NCBI GenBank assembly: GCA_947173955.1
Contig: CAMWHE010000018.1
Span: 1-39,979, forward strand
DNA from: an uncultured Bacteroidales bacterium
Lineage (GTDB): Bacteria > Bacteroidota > Bacteroidia > Bacteroidales > Muribaculaceae
Direction of reading: 5' to 3'
Length of the DNA stretch: 39,979 nt
This document shows, one piece after another, positions 17,500 to 25,528 of this stretch (within the stretch, counting starts at the first letter, position 1; each line of letters starts with the position of its first letter). The notes below the pieces were generated by a model. It saw only the letters and a list, made by a program, of their open reading frames with translations. It was not told where the DNA came from and did not search any database. Position numbers and translations under genes: made by a program.

Positions 17500-18351
17500 T
17501 CAGCGGACAGATTTTTTAGGTTTTACAAGACCGATAACAGCTTTAGCTATCGCCGTAGCCGCCGCATTGCGGCATGGCGCGAAACTGGGCCAGTCATTAA
17601 AATCGATGATCGTAAGGCGTCCGTCGCCATCAAGTACAGCATCGCCGCCGTAGACCATCAGGCCGAGTTCGCCGGCAGCTCTGACACATAGAGCTTTCAG
17701 AGCGGATTCGACAGCCTTCTCCCGCTCGACATCAGTATGTTCATGTTCATTGTCATAAGGATAATACCAATAAAAGAACGGACTGCCTATGACCCCGTAG
17801 AATTTGATTATTTCGCCTTTAATATGACGTGAGATTACGGCTCGCCCTATACCGCGGAGGAAATATTCCTGAAGAGCTTCCTGAGCCTCCTGTGGCGTAC
17901 GGACATAGGACACATCCTCCTTGTGCATCGCATAATTGTCGCCACGTTTCACCCAGCATTTTCCGAATCCGCGTGCCTCAAGATCTCCCTTTACCACACG
18001 ATCTGTCGAGGTTATGACACTTTCCGGAAACGGAATATTGCTGCCGATAAAGATACATGTCTGGCGTTCGCGGATGCAGTTGGCTATGCCGGCCGGAGAA
18101 TTGATCACGATTGCTCCTTCAGCTGCAAGCTCTTCAAGGCGTTGAAGCGACCGCGACTCGCGGCACATATTGATGATAATCCGCTCCGTCACCTCACCAC
18201 GACACAGTTGTTCTTCGCTATACAGGCTGACTTCACAACCACGCTTGCGCAGTTGCTCCGCCACATTGCTCAGTATGCTGGCGTCATTGCCTATATGATT
18301 GGGAGAATAGGCTCCAGCCCTCATTATTGCTGCGATTTTAATATCGGACAT
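17500..18351 (-). CDS. ATP-grasp domain protein (RimK-like)
   Basis: This is a 283-aa cytosolic protein with an ATP-grasp fold, probably a carboxylate-amine (or carboxylate-thiol) ligase; the substrate is unknown. Visible elements are an N-terminal pre-ATP-grasp Rossmann-like part (IKIAAIMRAGAY... RKRGCEVSLYSEE), a nucleotide-lysine region (GKCWVKRGDNYA), a second strand EIIKFYGVIG, and the metal-binding segment LTIIDFNDWPSF with Asp250 and Asn252 (most ATP-grasp enzymes have Glu-x-Asn here). It is the first gene of the run that continues with GtrA-like, CDP-alcohol phosphatidyltransferase and AUR1-like genes, so it may modify a lipid head group or a small precursor. Its promoter is seen at 18377-18384. 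Confidence 0.85.
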   Translation of the reverse strand: MSDIKIAAIMRAGAYSPNHIGNDASILSNVAEQLRKRGCEVSLYSEEQLCRGEVTERIIINMCRESRSLQRLEELAAEGAIVINSPAGIANCIRERQTCIFIGSNIPFPESVITSTDRVVKGDLEARGFGKCWVKRGDNYAMHKEDVSYVRTPQEAQEALQEYFLRGIGRAVISRHIKGEIIKFYGVIGSPFFYWYYPYDNEHEHTDVEREKAVESALKALCVRAAGELGLMVYGGDAVLDGDGRLTIIDFNDWPSFAPCRNAAATAIAKAVIGLVKPKKSVR

Positions 18352-18376
18352 GGTTGTACAATCGTGTATTAGCTTA

Positions 18377-18384
18377 CAAAGATA
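18377..18384 (-). promoter_or_regulatory. -7 element for the nine-gene lipid/pdxA/ABC run
   Basis: CAAAGATA on the plus strand reads TATCTTTG on the minus strand, an exact TAnnTTTG match 25 nt before the ATG at 18351. No well-spaced TTG at -33 is obvious. It is the only clear promoter I see for the run down to 11066. Confidence 0.55.
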
Positions 18385-18524
18385 GTAATTATTTTCAACA
18401 AAGGGGTGCTTTGCGGCATTCTATACCATTTTAACACCATTCTATTCCTAAAAACACCATCATTGAGGCATTATCAGCATCACTTTAATGAGACACGGAA
18501 CAACAAAATCATACACTCGTCGCA

Positions 18525-18558
18525 AAACAAAGCGGGCGACCCAGTCCGGATCGCCCGC
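18525..18558 (-). terminator. Terminator of rpsA
   Basis: An 8-bp GC stem (GCGGGCGA at 18532-18539, TCGCCCGC at 18551-18558) is followed on the minus strand by TTTGTTTTG. It lies about 27 bp downstream of the rpsA stop codon. Confidence 0.75.
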
Positions 18559-18584
18559 CACGCGTATTATCGAGTTGTCTCAGA

Positions 18585-20366
18585 TTACTTTTTTGAGAGC
18601 TGCTCCTTGAGAGCTGCAAGAGCTTCGATGTCGCCGAGAGTAGTCTTTTCAATAGGAGTAGTCAGAGCAGGAGCCTCTTCCTGACGCTTTGCAGCGCGCT
18701 TAGCTTTCTTGACTTCTGCCTTTTCAGCTTTAGCTTCATCTTCGAAGATGCGGCTATGGCTGAGGATGATGCGCTTGCTGTCCTTATTGAATTCGATTAC
18801 CTTGAAAGCGAGTTTCTCGTCGACTTTAGCCTGTGTGCCGTCTTCCTTAACGAGATGCTTGGGAGTAGCGAAGCCTTCCACGCCGTAGGGAAGAGCGATG
18901 ACAGCACCCTTGTCAAGAAGCTCGACGATGGTACCTTCATGTACGCTGCCTACTGTGAAGATTGTCTCGAACACATCCCAGGGATTCTCTTCAAGCTGCT
19001 TGTGGCCGAGAGAGAGACGACGGTTGTTCTTGTCAATTTCGAGAACCTGTACATCGATATCAGCACCGATCTGAGTGAATTCGCTCGGGTGTTTGATCTT
19101 CTTAGTCCATGAGAGGTCGCTGATGTGGATCAGGCCGTCAACACCCTCTTCGAGCTCAACAAATACACCGAAGTTGGTGAAGTTGCGAACCTTTGCAGTG
19201 TGCTTGCTGCCGATGGGGTATTTAACGTCGATTTCTTCCCAAGGATCATTCTTGAGCTGCTTGATACCGAGGCTCATCTTGCGGTCTTCGCGGTCGAGTG
19301 TCAGAACGACAGCCTCGATTTCGTCACCAACCTTCATGAAATCCTGAGCAGAGCGGAGGTGCTGTGACCATGACATTTCGGAAACGTGGATAAGACCTTC
19401 AACACCGGGAGCGATTTCAACGAATGCGCCGTAGTCAGCCATAACGACCACTTTACCCTTAACCTTGTCGCCTACTTTGAGGTCGGCGTCAAGAGCGTCC
19501 CAAGGATGAGGCATAAGCTGCTTCAGGCCAAGAGCGATACGTTTCTTTTCGTCGTCAAAGTCGAGGATAACGACATTAAGCTTCTGATCGAGCTGAACGA
19601 CTTCTTCGGGATGGCTTACGCGGCCCCAAGAGAGGTCGGTGATGTGGATAAGACCGTCGACGCCACCGAGGTCGATGAACACACCGTAGCCGGTGATATT
19701 CTTGACAGTACCCTCGAGTACCTGACCCTTTTCGAGCTTGGCGATGATCTCGCGCTTCTGCTGTTCGAGTTCAGCCTCGATGAGTGCCTTGTGGGAAACA
19801 ACGACATTCTTAAATTCTTCATTGATCTTAACGACCTTGAACTCCATGGTCTTGCCCACGAAAATATCGTAGTCGCGGATAGGCTTAACGTCGATCTGCG
19901 AACCGGGGAGGAATGCCTCGATACCGAATACATCGACGATCATGCCACCTTTGGTGCGGCATTTGATGTAGCCCTTGATAATTTCATCATTGGCGAGAGC
20001 CTGATTGACACGCTCCCAGGAGCGGGATGCGCGAGCCTTGCGGTGTGAGAGGATAAGCTGGCCTTTCTTATCTTCCTGATTTTCGATGAATACCTCTACA
20101 GTGTCACCCACTTTCAGGTCGGGGTTGTAGCGGAATTCATTCATGGGGATGATACCGTCGCTCTTGTAGCCGATGTTAACCACTGCTTCGCGCTTGTTGA
20201 GAGCGATGATGGTACCTTCGATTACTTCTTTGTCTTTAACGGTGTTGAGTGACTCATCATAAGTTTTGGTGAGTTCCTCACGGGTTTTCTCGCCCTGGGT
20301 TTCGCCCTTTTCGTAAGCGTCCCAATCGAAATCAGCGAGCGGGGAAGTTTTTACTTCTTCTGTCAT
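18585..20366 (-). CDS. rpsA: 30S ribosomal protein S1
   Basis: S1 binds mRNA on the small ribosomal subunit and helps load messages. The 593-aa protein carries six S1 (OB-fold) repeats, recognisable by recurring segments: GTIIALNKREAVVNIGYKSDGIIP, GYIKCRTKGGMIVDVFGIEAFLP, GTVKNITGYGVFIDLGGVDGLIH, GKVVVMADYGAFVEIAPGVEGLIH, AKVRNFTNFGVFVELEEGVDGLIH and GTIVELLDKGAVIALPYGVEGF (each shown only in part of its repeat). The length matches Bacteroidota S1. A lysine/alanine-rich tail (about 545-593) follows the last repeat. Bacteroidota messages generally lack strong Shine-Dalgarno sites, so S1 matters for start selection. The leader (about 75 nt) could hold S1 autoregulation. Confidence 0.98.
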   Translation of the reverse strand: MTEEVKTSPLADFDWDAYEKGETQGEKTREELTKTYDESLNTVKDKEVIEGTIIALNKREAVVNIGYKSDGIIPMNEFRYNPDLKVGDTVEVFIENQEDKKGQLILSHRKARASRSWERVNQALANDEIIKGYIKCRTKGGMIVDVFGIEAFLPGSQIDVKPIRDYDIFVGKTMEFKVVKINEEFKNVVVSHKALIEAELEQQKREIIAKLEKGQVLEGTVKNITGYGVFIDLGGVDGLIHITDLSWGRVSHPEEVVQLDQKLNVVILDFDDEKKRIALGLKQLMPHPWDALDADLKVGDKVKGKVVVMADYGAFVEIAPGVEGLIHVSEMSWSQHLRSAQDFMKVGDEIEAVVLTLDREDRKMSLGIKQLKNDPWEEIDVKYPIGSKHTAKVRNFTNFGVFVELEEGVDGLIHISDLSWTKKIKHPSEFTQIGADIDVQVLEIDKNNRRLSLGHKQLEENPWDVFETIFTVGSVHEGTIVELLDKGAVIALPYGVEGFATPKHLVKEDGTQAKVDEKLAFKVIEFNKDSKRIILSHSRIFEDEAKAEKAEVKKAKRAAKRQEEAPALTTPIEKTTLGDIEALAALKEQLSKK

Positions 20367-20445
20367 TTTAAAATAGTTAATAAATAAGGTTGATTAAAAA
20401 GCCTGAGCGCCAGCCCTTTCGGACAAAAGCATACTTCAAGCGGTG

Positions 20446-20477
20446 CAAAGTTAAACCATTCCCGCCTAATTTCCAAA
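20446..20477 (-). promoter_or_regulatory. Full -33/-7 promoter of rpsA
   Basis: On the minus strand TTTG (20477-20474), 20 nt, then TAACTTTG (20453-20446). This is a near-perfect Bacteroidota sigma-ABfr promoter. The predicted leader before the ATG at 20366 is about 75 nt. Confidence 0.8.
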
Positions 20478-20491
20478 CATTTCGTCTTTGT

Positions 20492-21367
20492 TCAGTCGGT
20501 TTTTTTTCCGTTATCGGCAGCTGATGCATTCAGCCTATCGAGAACCCGACGATTGAAGCGCTTGCGCTCACTGTCGAATATCCATCCCCACTTGTTGAAG
20601 TATCGGATCATATTGACAATGTGGATCCTCAGCATCTTCAAAGACCGATAGCTGGCAGCCCTGTGATAATGTACGGCTCGTACCACGGGCCAGTAAAGCG
20701 TCCTATATTCGCGGTGCATCCTGCGTGTCAGATCGATATCCTCGGGATACATAAAAAAACGTTCGTCAAAAAGACCAACTTTGCGGAGCGCCTCTACCCG
20801 AAGCCATAGGAAACTGCCCTGATGATAAGGCACATCAGCCTCTGAGCCGTGATCCCAGAAAGCAAGGGTATAACGTCTGTTTCTCCTCTTCATTAACCAT
20901 CCGGGAATAAAACGCCGGCCGATCACATCGATCGGCGCGGGCAAAAGCCTGACTACAGGCTGAAGCCTTCCGTCAGGATAGTCGATGCGCGGGATCAGCT
21001 GACCGACCTCGGGATGGACATCCATAAAGTCAGCAATCATCCGAGGGGTGTCGGCTGGCACCCGCATATCGGAGTTTATGACCAGATGATAATCAATTGA
21101 CGGCTCATCCAGACTCATCCTTAGAGCGACATTATGAGCAGCTCCATAGCCGGCATTCCGCCCCATAAAGACATAATCGGCTTCAAGTTCCCGGCTAATA
21201 GCCCGCAGATTGTCAGACGGGGAATTATCAATCAGACAGATCCGGCTCAGACCACCCGCATGCAGGTCGCCGACAATAGTGCGTAATTCATCGGGATCTG
21301 TGAGATATGCCACAATTGACACTCTCACACGTCCGTCAATGTCCGATATACGGTCTTGTTCGCTCAT
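20492..21367 (-). CDS. Family 2 glycosyltransferase (rhamnosyltransferase-like)
   Basis: This is a cytosolic, GT-A fold glycosyltransferase that probably adds a sugar to a cell-surface polysaccharide. Features are an N-terminal VSIVAYLTDPDEL strand, the nucleotide-sugar region CLIDNSPSDN, the acceptor-side GRNAGYGAAHNVAL, a DxD-type motif in VINSDMRV, and the WLRVEALRKVGLFDERFFMYPEDIDLTRR segment typical of dTDP-rhamnosyltransferase-like GT2 enzymes. I choose ATG 21367 (MSEQDRISD, 291 aa), because a TATTTTTG promoter element lies only a few bases upstream. The longer reading from 21484 would run through that promoter and adds a region with no family similarity. It stands alone between tRNA-Pro and rpsA. 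Confidence 0.9.
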   Translation of the reverse strand: MSEQDRISDIDGRVRVSIVAYLTDPDELRTIVGDLHAGGLSRICLIDNSPSDNLRAISRELEADYVFMGRNAGYGAAHNVALRMSLDEPSIDYHLVINSDMRVPADTPRMIADFMDVHPEVGQLIPRIDYPDGRLQPVVRLLPAPIDVIGRRFIPGWLMKRRNRRYTLAFWDHGSEADVPYHQGSFLWLRVEALRKVGLFDERFFMYPEDIDLTRRMHREYRTLYWPVVRAVHYHRAASYRSLKMLRIHIVNMIRYFNKWGWIFDSERKRFNRRVLDRLNASAADNGKKTD

Positions 21368-21374
21368 ATAGATG

Positions 21375-21382
21375 CAAAAATA
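21375..21382 (-). promoter_or_regulatory. -7 element for the glycosyltransferase gene
   Basis: CAAAAATA on the plus strand reads TATTTTTG on the minus strand (TAnnTTTG). It ends 8 nt before the ATG at 21367, so the transcript would be nearly leaderless. It supports the shorter start for this gene. Confidence 0.5.
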
Positions 21383-21561
21383 CAAATAAAATTCCAACCA
21401 GTCGCACCTATACTTATAATAATGCCCGCACATCTCGGTTTGCCCCCTACTCCGGTCGGAAAAACACAAACTCACCCCATTCAACTACGCTTTAACAAAT
21501 ATTACACTATCCTCGTGAAAAATAAATTTCACCCGAATAGCATAATCAACAAAAAATTTTA

Positions 21562-21569
21562 TAACTTTG
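21562..21569 (+). promoter_or_regulatory. -7 element for tRNA-Pro
   Basis: TAACTTTG is an exact TAnnTTTG match 36 nt upstream of the tRNA. The -33 region has no clear TTG. Confidence 0.6.
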
Positions 21570-21605
21570 CACCGCCTTAACCCAATTGAGGGTTGAATGT
21601 GCAAT

Positions 21606-21681
21606 CGGGGTGTAGCACAGTTGGCAGCGCGCCACGTTCGGGACGTGGAGGTCGGAAGTTCGAGTCTTCTCACCCCGACCA
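21606..21681 (+). tRNA. tRNA-Pro (anticodon CGG)
   Basis: The cloverleaf can be drawn by hand. The acceptor stem is CGGGGTG/CACCCCG, the D-arm has GCACAGTTGGCAGCGC, the anticodon stem CCACG/CGTGG encloses the loop TTCGGGA with anticodon CGG, and the T-arm is GGAAG-TTCGAGT-CTTCT. The discriminator is A, and the CCA end is encoded (21679-21681). It reads proline codon CCG. Confidence 0.95.
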
Positions 21682-21686
21682 ATTGA

Positions 21687-21731
21687 GACAAGCAGGGTGC
21701 AACTCAATGAGTTGCACCCTGCTTGTCTTTT
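21687..21731 (+). terminator. Terminator of tRNA-Pro
   Basis: A perfect 19-bp inverted repeat (21687-21705 and 21709-21727) with a 3-nt loop is followed by TTTTC. The stem is unusually long and perfect and begins 5 nt after the tRNA end. Confidence 0.9.
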
Positions 21732-21830
21732 CTTACAGATACCCATGGACGTGCTTATCGGTTACAATCTTTGTACCACCGGCACAAAGACAAAATAAGG
21801 CCACATAATAATGCAATTAGCTATTACCGA

Positions 21831-23246
21831 CTACGCATGATGAGCGTTAGAAGCCGTTTTGATCCATGAGCCGCGGAAAAGGCGTAGAAGGAAGATCAGT
21901 CCGCGGAATGTCAGCTCTACCGCCATCGCAATCCACACTCCCTTCAGCCCTATCTGCGAAGCCAGCAAAGCAGCGAGCGGCACACGGACAATCCAGATAC
22001 TGCCGAAGTTCATGCATGCCGGCATTATAGTATCTCCCATTCCGATAAATACGCCGTAAGCCACTATCGATGCAGCAAACATCGGCTCTGCCCAGGCCTC
22101 GATACGAAGAATCTGAGCACCCAAATCGGATATTTCAGCAACAGGCGTCATTATATGCATCATAGCCGGAGCTGCTATATAGAGAATTACGCCCATGAAT
22201 GTCATGACCGCCATTCCAAGACCCACGGAGATATAACCGAATCGCCTGACGAGATCAGGCCGACCGGCTCCATGGCTCTGCCCGACGAGCGTCGTGGCAG
22301 CGTCACCGATACCGTAGCCCGGCATATAGCATAGACTTTCAGCAGTGATGGCAAATGAATTAGCTGCAATAGCCACAGGTCCCAGAGGTGCTACAATAAC
22401 TGTAATCATGATTTGAGCCCCGCAGATTACAGCGTGCTCAACAGTCATTGGGGCGGAAATATGGAGAACACGCCTGATCAGCGGCATAGATGGGCGAAAT
22501 GTCCCGTGAGTATGTCGTAGCGCGAGCCCCTTTTGCCGGCACAGGAGATAATAAAGCATGGCCGCTGCTGTCAGAACTTCTGCCAGAACTGTGCCAAGTG
22601 CGGCGCCGGTTATGCCAAGATCCGCTCCCGGAAGGGTGATCTCCCAGGATGCGATTGTTACCGTTCTGGTTGGGAAGATAAGGAAGAAATTGAAGATGAT
22701 GTCAAACACACACATCAATATGTTGAGTATGCTTGGCGTCTTCATATTGCCAGCCGATCGTAACATTCCTCCTGCGAGATAGTTGAGACTCGGCATCGGA
22801 AGGGCGAGAACGTATATGAGGAAATAGCGTGTGGCTCCCAGACAGATGTCATCGCCTCCACCGAGCCAGTGCGGGAGCGGCCGGGCTATGGCGAGACCTA
22901 TAGCCGTAATCACAAGGCTGAATATGATAGTCGATGTAATAGCCTGTCGGAGAATATCGCGTGCCGAGTGATAATCCTTTGCACCGATTTTGTGTGAGAC
23001 GAGCACACTGAAACCTACAGTAAGAGCCGAACAAGTGCCCCAAAAAAGCCACAGCGATGTGGACACAAGCCCGATTGATGCCGCCGGATCCGTACCGAGC
23101 TGCCCGACCATCGAGGCATCTATGTATTGCATTATTATGCTCGACAGCTGGGCAAGAATAGCGGGTATGGCGAGGGTGACAGCAAGCCTGAGCTGCTGCC
23201 GGAAGGTCATGTGCCGGCCATCTTGGATGTAGGATATGTCAGCCAC
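21831..23246 (-). CDS. MATE family efflux transporter
   Basis: This is an inner-membrane antiporter of the multidrug and toxic compound extrusion family. The 471-aa protein has the twelve-helix, two-bundle layout expected for the family. Family landmarks include LAIPAILAQLSSIIMQYIDASMVGQLG in helix 1-2 (partly shown), FGYISVGLGMAVMTF, the pseudo-repeat segment IGDAATTLVGQSHGAG in the second bundle, and PACMNFGSIWIVRVPLA near the end. The substrate is unknown. It starts 3 bp after the MalY-like aminotransferase stop codon, so it is the last gene of a three-gene operon. An exporter co-transcribed with a sulfur amino-acid lyase suggests export of a metabolite, but this is only a guess. Confidence 0.93.
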   Translation of the reverse strand: MADISYIQDGRHMTFRQQLRLAVTLAIPAILAQLSSIIMQYIDASMVGQLGTDPAASIGLVSTSLWLFWGTCSALTVGFSVLVSHKIGAKDYHSARDILRQAITSTIIFSLVITAIGLAIARPLPHWLGGGDDICLGATRYFLIYVLALPMPSLNYLAGGMLRSAGNMKTPSILNILMCVFDIIFNFFLIFPTRTVTIASWEITLPGADLGITGAALGTVLAEVLTAAAMLYYLLCRQKGLALRHTHGTFRPSMPLIRRVLHISAPMTVEHAVICGAQIMITVIVAPLGPVAIAANSFAITAESLCYMPGYGIGDAATTLVGQSHGAGRPDLVRRFGYISVGLGMAVMTFMGVILYIAAPAMMHIMTPVAEISDLGAQILRIEAWAEPMFAASIVAYGVFIGMGDTIMPACMNFGSIWIVRVPLAALLASQIGLKGVWIAMAVELTFRGLIFLLRLFRGSWIKTASNAHHA

Positions 23247-23249
23247 AGA

Positions 23250-24437
23250 CTAAGTCGGTAGGGTATTCCTATTGTATACGTGAGTCAGTCCTTCAATCAG
23301 TCGGTCGAGACCTTTGTCAAGTATCTCTGCCGATGTCGCGAGATTGATACGTATATACCCGTCAGAGCCGTACATATCGCCGGCATTGATCCATACGCGG
23401 TATTGCTCACGCAGTGTCTCTTCAAGTTCGGTGGAATTGACATGAAGTCTTGATATATCCACCCAAAGCAGATAAGAAGCTTCGAGCCGGGCTATGGAGA
23501 CAAAAGGGAGGGATTCAAGGAGCTGAGCTGAGGTACGTACGGCATTATTATGTATATAGCCGATTACCCCCTCAAGCCACGGACGGCTGTCATTATAGGC
23601 TGCAATCAGCGCTTCGACACCGAAAGGATTTACATCACATACTTCATTATCGTTGAGAGCCCTGTCGATGGCGTAACGCAACGAGGGATTACGGGTGATG
23701 ATATTGGCTATCTGCAGTCCGGCAGTATTAAAGGCCTTGGACGGAGAGCTGAATGTGACGGAAGGCGTGTCAGCCGGTATGGCCGAGAGTATGGGCGTAA
23801 ATCTGTAGCCCGGCATCGTGAGGTCGCCATGTATTTCGTCGGAGAGCAGTGTCGTGCCTGTCTGCCGGCACAGCTCGGCTATCTCGCCGAGTTCTTCTGC
23901 CGTCCACGCTCTTCCTGCGGGATTATGCGGATTACAGAGCAGCAGGACACGGTTACGCGGATCTTCAAGAGCAGCCCGCAGACGCGGAAAATCTATTTTA
24001 TAGGTGAACGTCCGGTCTGTAAAGTCTTCGCGTATCAGAGGTACATCGACCTGACGGCATCCGTTGTTGCGTATCGAGGAGAAAAAGCAGTTATAGACAG
24101 GAGTCATTATTATGACACCGTCACCCGGATGAGTCAGAGCCTTGATCGTGGCCGAAATTGCAGGGACTACACCTGAGGTGTAAAGGATATCGTCTCGGCT
24201 GATTAGTATTCCATAGCGCTCGCCATACCAGCGCATTACGGCGTCGTAATAACGTTCGCTAACATAAGTATATCCGAATATACCATGCTTTACGCGCTTC
24301 ATGAGGGCATCTGTGATCGGATGCGCGACAGTAAAGTCCATGTCGGCGACCCACAGGGGGATAATATCCGCCTCCGATGCCGAGTCCCACTTATAGGAGC
24401 CGGAACCGTAGCGCGGTGTCAGTTTGTCAAAGTCCAT
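23250..24437 (-). CDS. MalY/PatB family PLP-dependent aminotransferase-fold C-S lyase
   Basis: This is a cytosolic fold-type I PLP enzyme, most likely a cystathionine beta-lyase (cleaving cystathionine to homocysteine, pyruvate and ammonia) or a related aminotransferase. The 395-aa length fits MalY/PatB. Landmarks are LWVADMDFTVAHPI at the N-terminus (typical of this subgroup), YTSGVVPAISATIKAL, the PLP-binding Asn in LLLCNPHNPAGRAW, the Asp in LLSDEIHGDL, and the Schiff-base lysine in SSPSKAFNTAGLQIAN. An arginine in GYIRINLA near 360 binds the substrate carboxylate. It lies 15 bp after the DUF3737 gene and 3 bp before the MATE exporter. Confidence 0.93.
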   Translation of the reverse strand: MDFDKLTPRYGSGSYKWDSASEADIIPLWVADMDFTVAHPITDALMKRVKHGIFGYTYVSERYYDAVMRWYGERYGILISRDDILYTSGVVPAISATIKALTHPGDGVIIMTPVYNCFFSSIRNNGCRQVDVPLIREDFTDRTFTYKIDFPRLRAALEDPRNRVLLLCNPHNPAGRAWTAEELGEIAELCRQTGTTLLSDEIHGDLTMPGYRFTPILSAIPADTPSVTFSSPSKAFNTAGLQIANIITRNPSLRYAIDRALNDNEVCDVNPFGVEALIAAYNDSRPWLEGVIGYIHNNAVRTSAQLLESLPFVSIARLEASYLLWVDISRLHVNSTELEETLREQYRVWINAGDMYGSDGYIRINLATSAEILDKGLDRLIEGLTHVYNRNTLPT

Positions 24438-24452
24438 AGCCGCGGATGAGTG

Positions 24453-25304
24453 TTACTTTTTGGGGAGCAAAGTCACTTTGCAGTTGCCGGGACGGCGGAG
24501 ATTCTCGTCAAATATTATTTCTCCGAAACTTTCGGCGGCAATAGCTCCTTCGCGTGGATTCTTGATAGATGTCACGGGAGAGTTGATCGTGGCTTTTACT
24601 GATGAGTCCTCAAAAGCAAGGTTGCACGAAGGATCGAACGTACAATCCTCCAGCACAAGGCCCTCAGCGTAGCACAGCGGCTGGATACCGCTTATGTGGC
24701 ATCGCACAAACTTCAGATTCTTGGAGTGCCAGCCGAGGAATTCACCGTCAATGGATGAATCGTACACAGTTACATTTTCGGTCTCCCAGAAAGCGTCGCG
24801 CGAATCTATCACGGCATTGTGTATCTCGACATTACGGCAATATTGGAATGAGTAGTTGCCCTGCTGGCGGTAGTTGCGTATCTTGATATCGCGGGAATGC
24901 ATGAAGAGATAGTCGCCATGCTGAATCTCCACGTCCTCAAGCTTTACCTTCGAGCAGTGCCAGAAAGTCTCGAGTGCATCTGTCAGTTTTACACGCTCCA
25001 GGCGCAGCGATGTCATTTCGCGGAACATTTTAGGTGCGTCGACTACCGTGTCGGTCATTTCCAGATCTTTCGAATACCAGAGTGCAGCACGAGCGCCGGG
25101 AGTGAAAAGACAATTGTGGATTTTGAACCCGTCGACATGCCAAAACGGATATTTTCCTTCGAAGCGGCAATTGTCGGCATGGATATTAGAGCAACACTTG
25201 ATGCCGCTTTCTCCCGCGGTAATGGTCACATTGTCGAGATGTAAATCATGGGATGCGAAGAGCGGGCGCTCACCGCCCATCGAGATGTCTTTAAGTTCTT
25301 TCAT
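24453..25304 (-). CDS. DUF3737 family protein (right-handed beta-helix)
   Basis: This 284-aa protein belongs to DUF3737, whose function is unknown. The sequence is a regular series of short beta-strand turns (about 22 residues each) that repeatedly end in N/D-C-x-F or similar, e.g. DNCRFEGKYPFWHVDGFKIH, HNCLFTPGARAALWYSKDLE and EDCTFDPSCNLAFEDSSV. This predicts a right-handed parallel beta-helix with no signal peptide. Such folds are often carbohydrate-active or binding, but no catalytic residues can be named. I choose ATG 25304 (MKELKDISMGGERPLF) because the only promoter motif (25350-25357) overlaps the longer start at 25352. It is the first gene of the DUF3737-MalY-MATE operon. Confidence 0.88.
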   Translation of the reverse strand: MKELKDISMGGERPLFASHDLHLDNVTITAGESGIKCCSNIHADNCRFEGKYPFWHVDGFKIHNCLFTPGARAALWYSKDLEMTDTVVDAPKMFREMTSLRLERVKLTDALETFWHCSKVKLEDVEIQHGDYLFMHSRDIKIRNYRQQGNYSFQYCRNVEIHNAVIDSRDAFWETENVTVYDSSIDGEFLGWHSKNLKFVRCHISGIQPLCYAEGLVLEDCTFDPSCNLAFEDSSVKATINSPVTSIKNPREGAIAAESFGEIIFDENLRRPGNCKVTLLPKK

Positions 25305-25349
25305 TATGTCAGGTTTATACGTTTTTATATCATTTTTGAAGTCTAAGTG

Positions 25350-25357
25350 CAAATGTA
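25350..25357 (-). promoter_or_regulatory. -7 element for the DUF3737-MalY-MATE operon
   Basis: CAAATGTA on the plus strand reads TACATTTG on the minus strand. The predicted leader before ATG 25304 is about 40 nt. It excludes an upstream start at 25352. Confidence 0.55.
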
Positions 25358-25444
25358 CGCTTTTTTTGAATTAATATAACCTTATTATTAACACATACAT
25401 GATTTAAGAGCTGCTGACATTAACAAAATTTAACTGCCGTCAGA

Positions 25445-25476
25445 TTGATTTCGCACATCCGTATGTTGTACTTTTG
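25445..25476 (+). promoter_or_regulatory. -33/-7 promoter of the small unknown gene pair
   Basis: TTG (25445-25447), 21 nt, then TACTTTTG (25469-25476) fits the Bacteroidota promoter. The predicted leader before ATG 25529 is about 45 nt. Confidence 0.55.
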
Positions 25477-25528
25477 TCATGTCTTAAATGCTACACATCT
25501 TATCATCTTGCTTCATTTATTCTATACT

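Noticed and set aside
19386-20048. A 220-codon open frame on the plus strand opposite rpsA.
   Set aside because: It mirrors the repeated S1 domains on the opposite strand and has no promoter or recognisable motif.
21368-21484. Longer N-terminus of the glycosyltransferase.
   Set aside because: It would contain the -7 promoter motif at 21375-21382, and the added residues do not resemble GT2 proteins.
21687-21727. Long perfect inverted repeat after tRNA-Pro as a possible mobile-element end.
   Set aside because: It has a 3-nt loop, follows the tRNA by 5 nt and is followed by a T-run, so it is a terminator.
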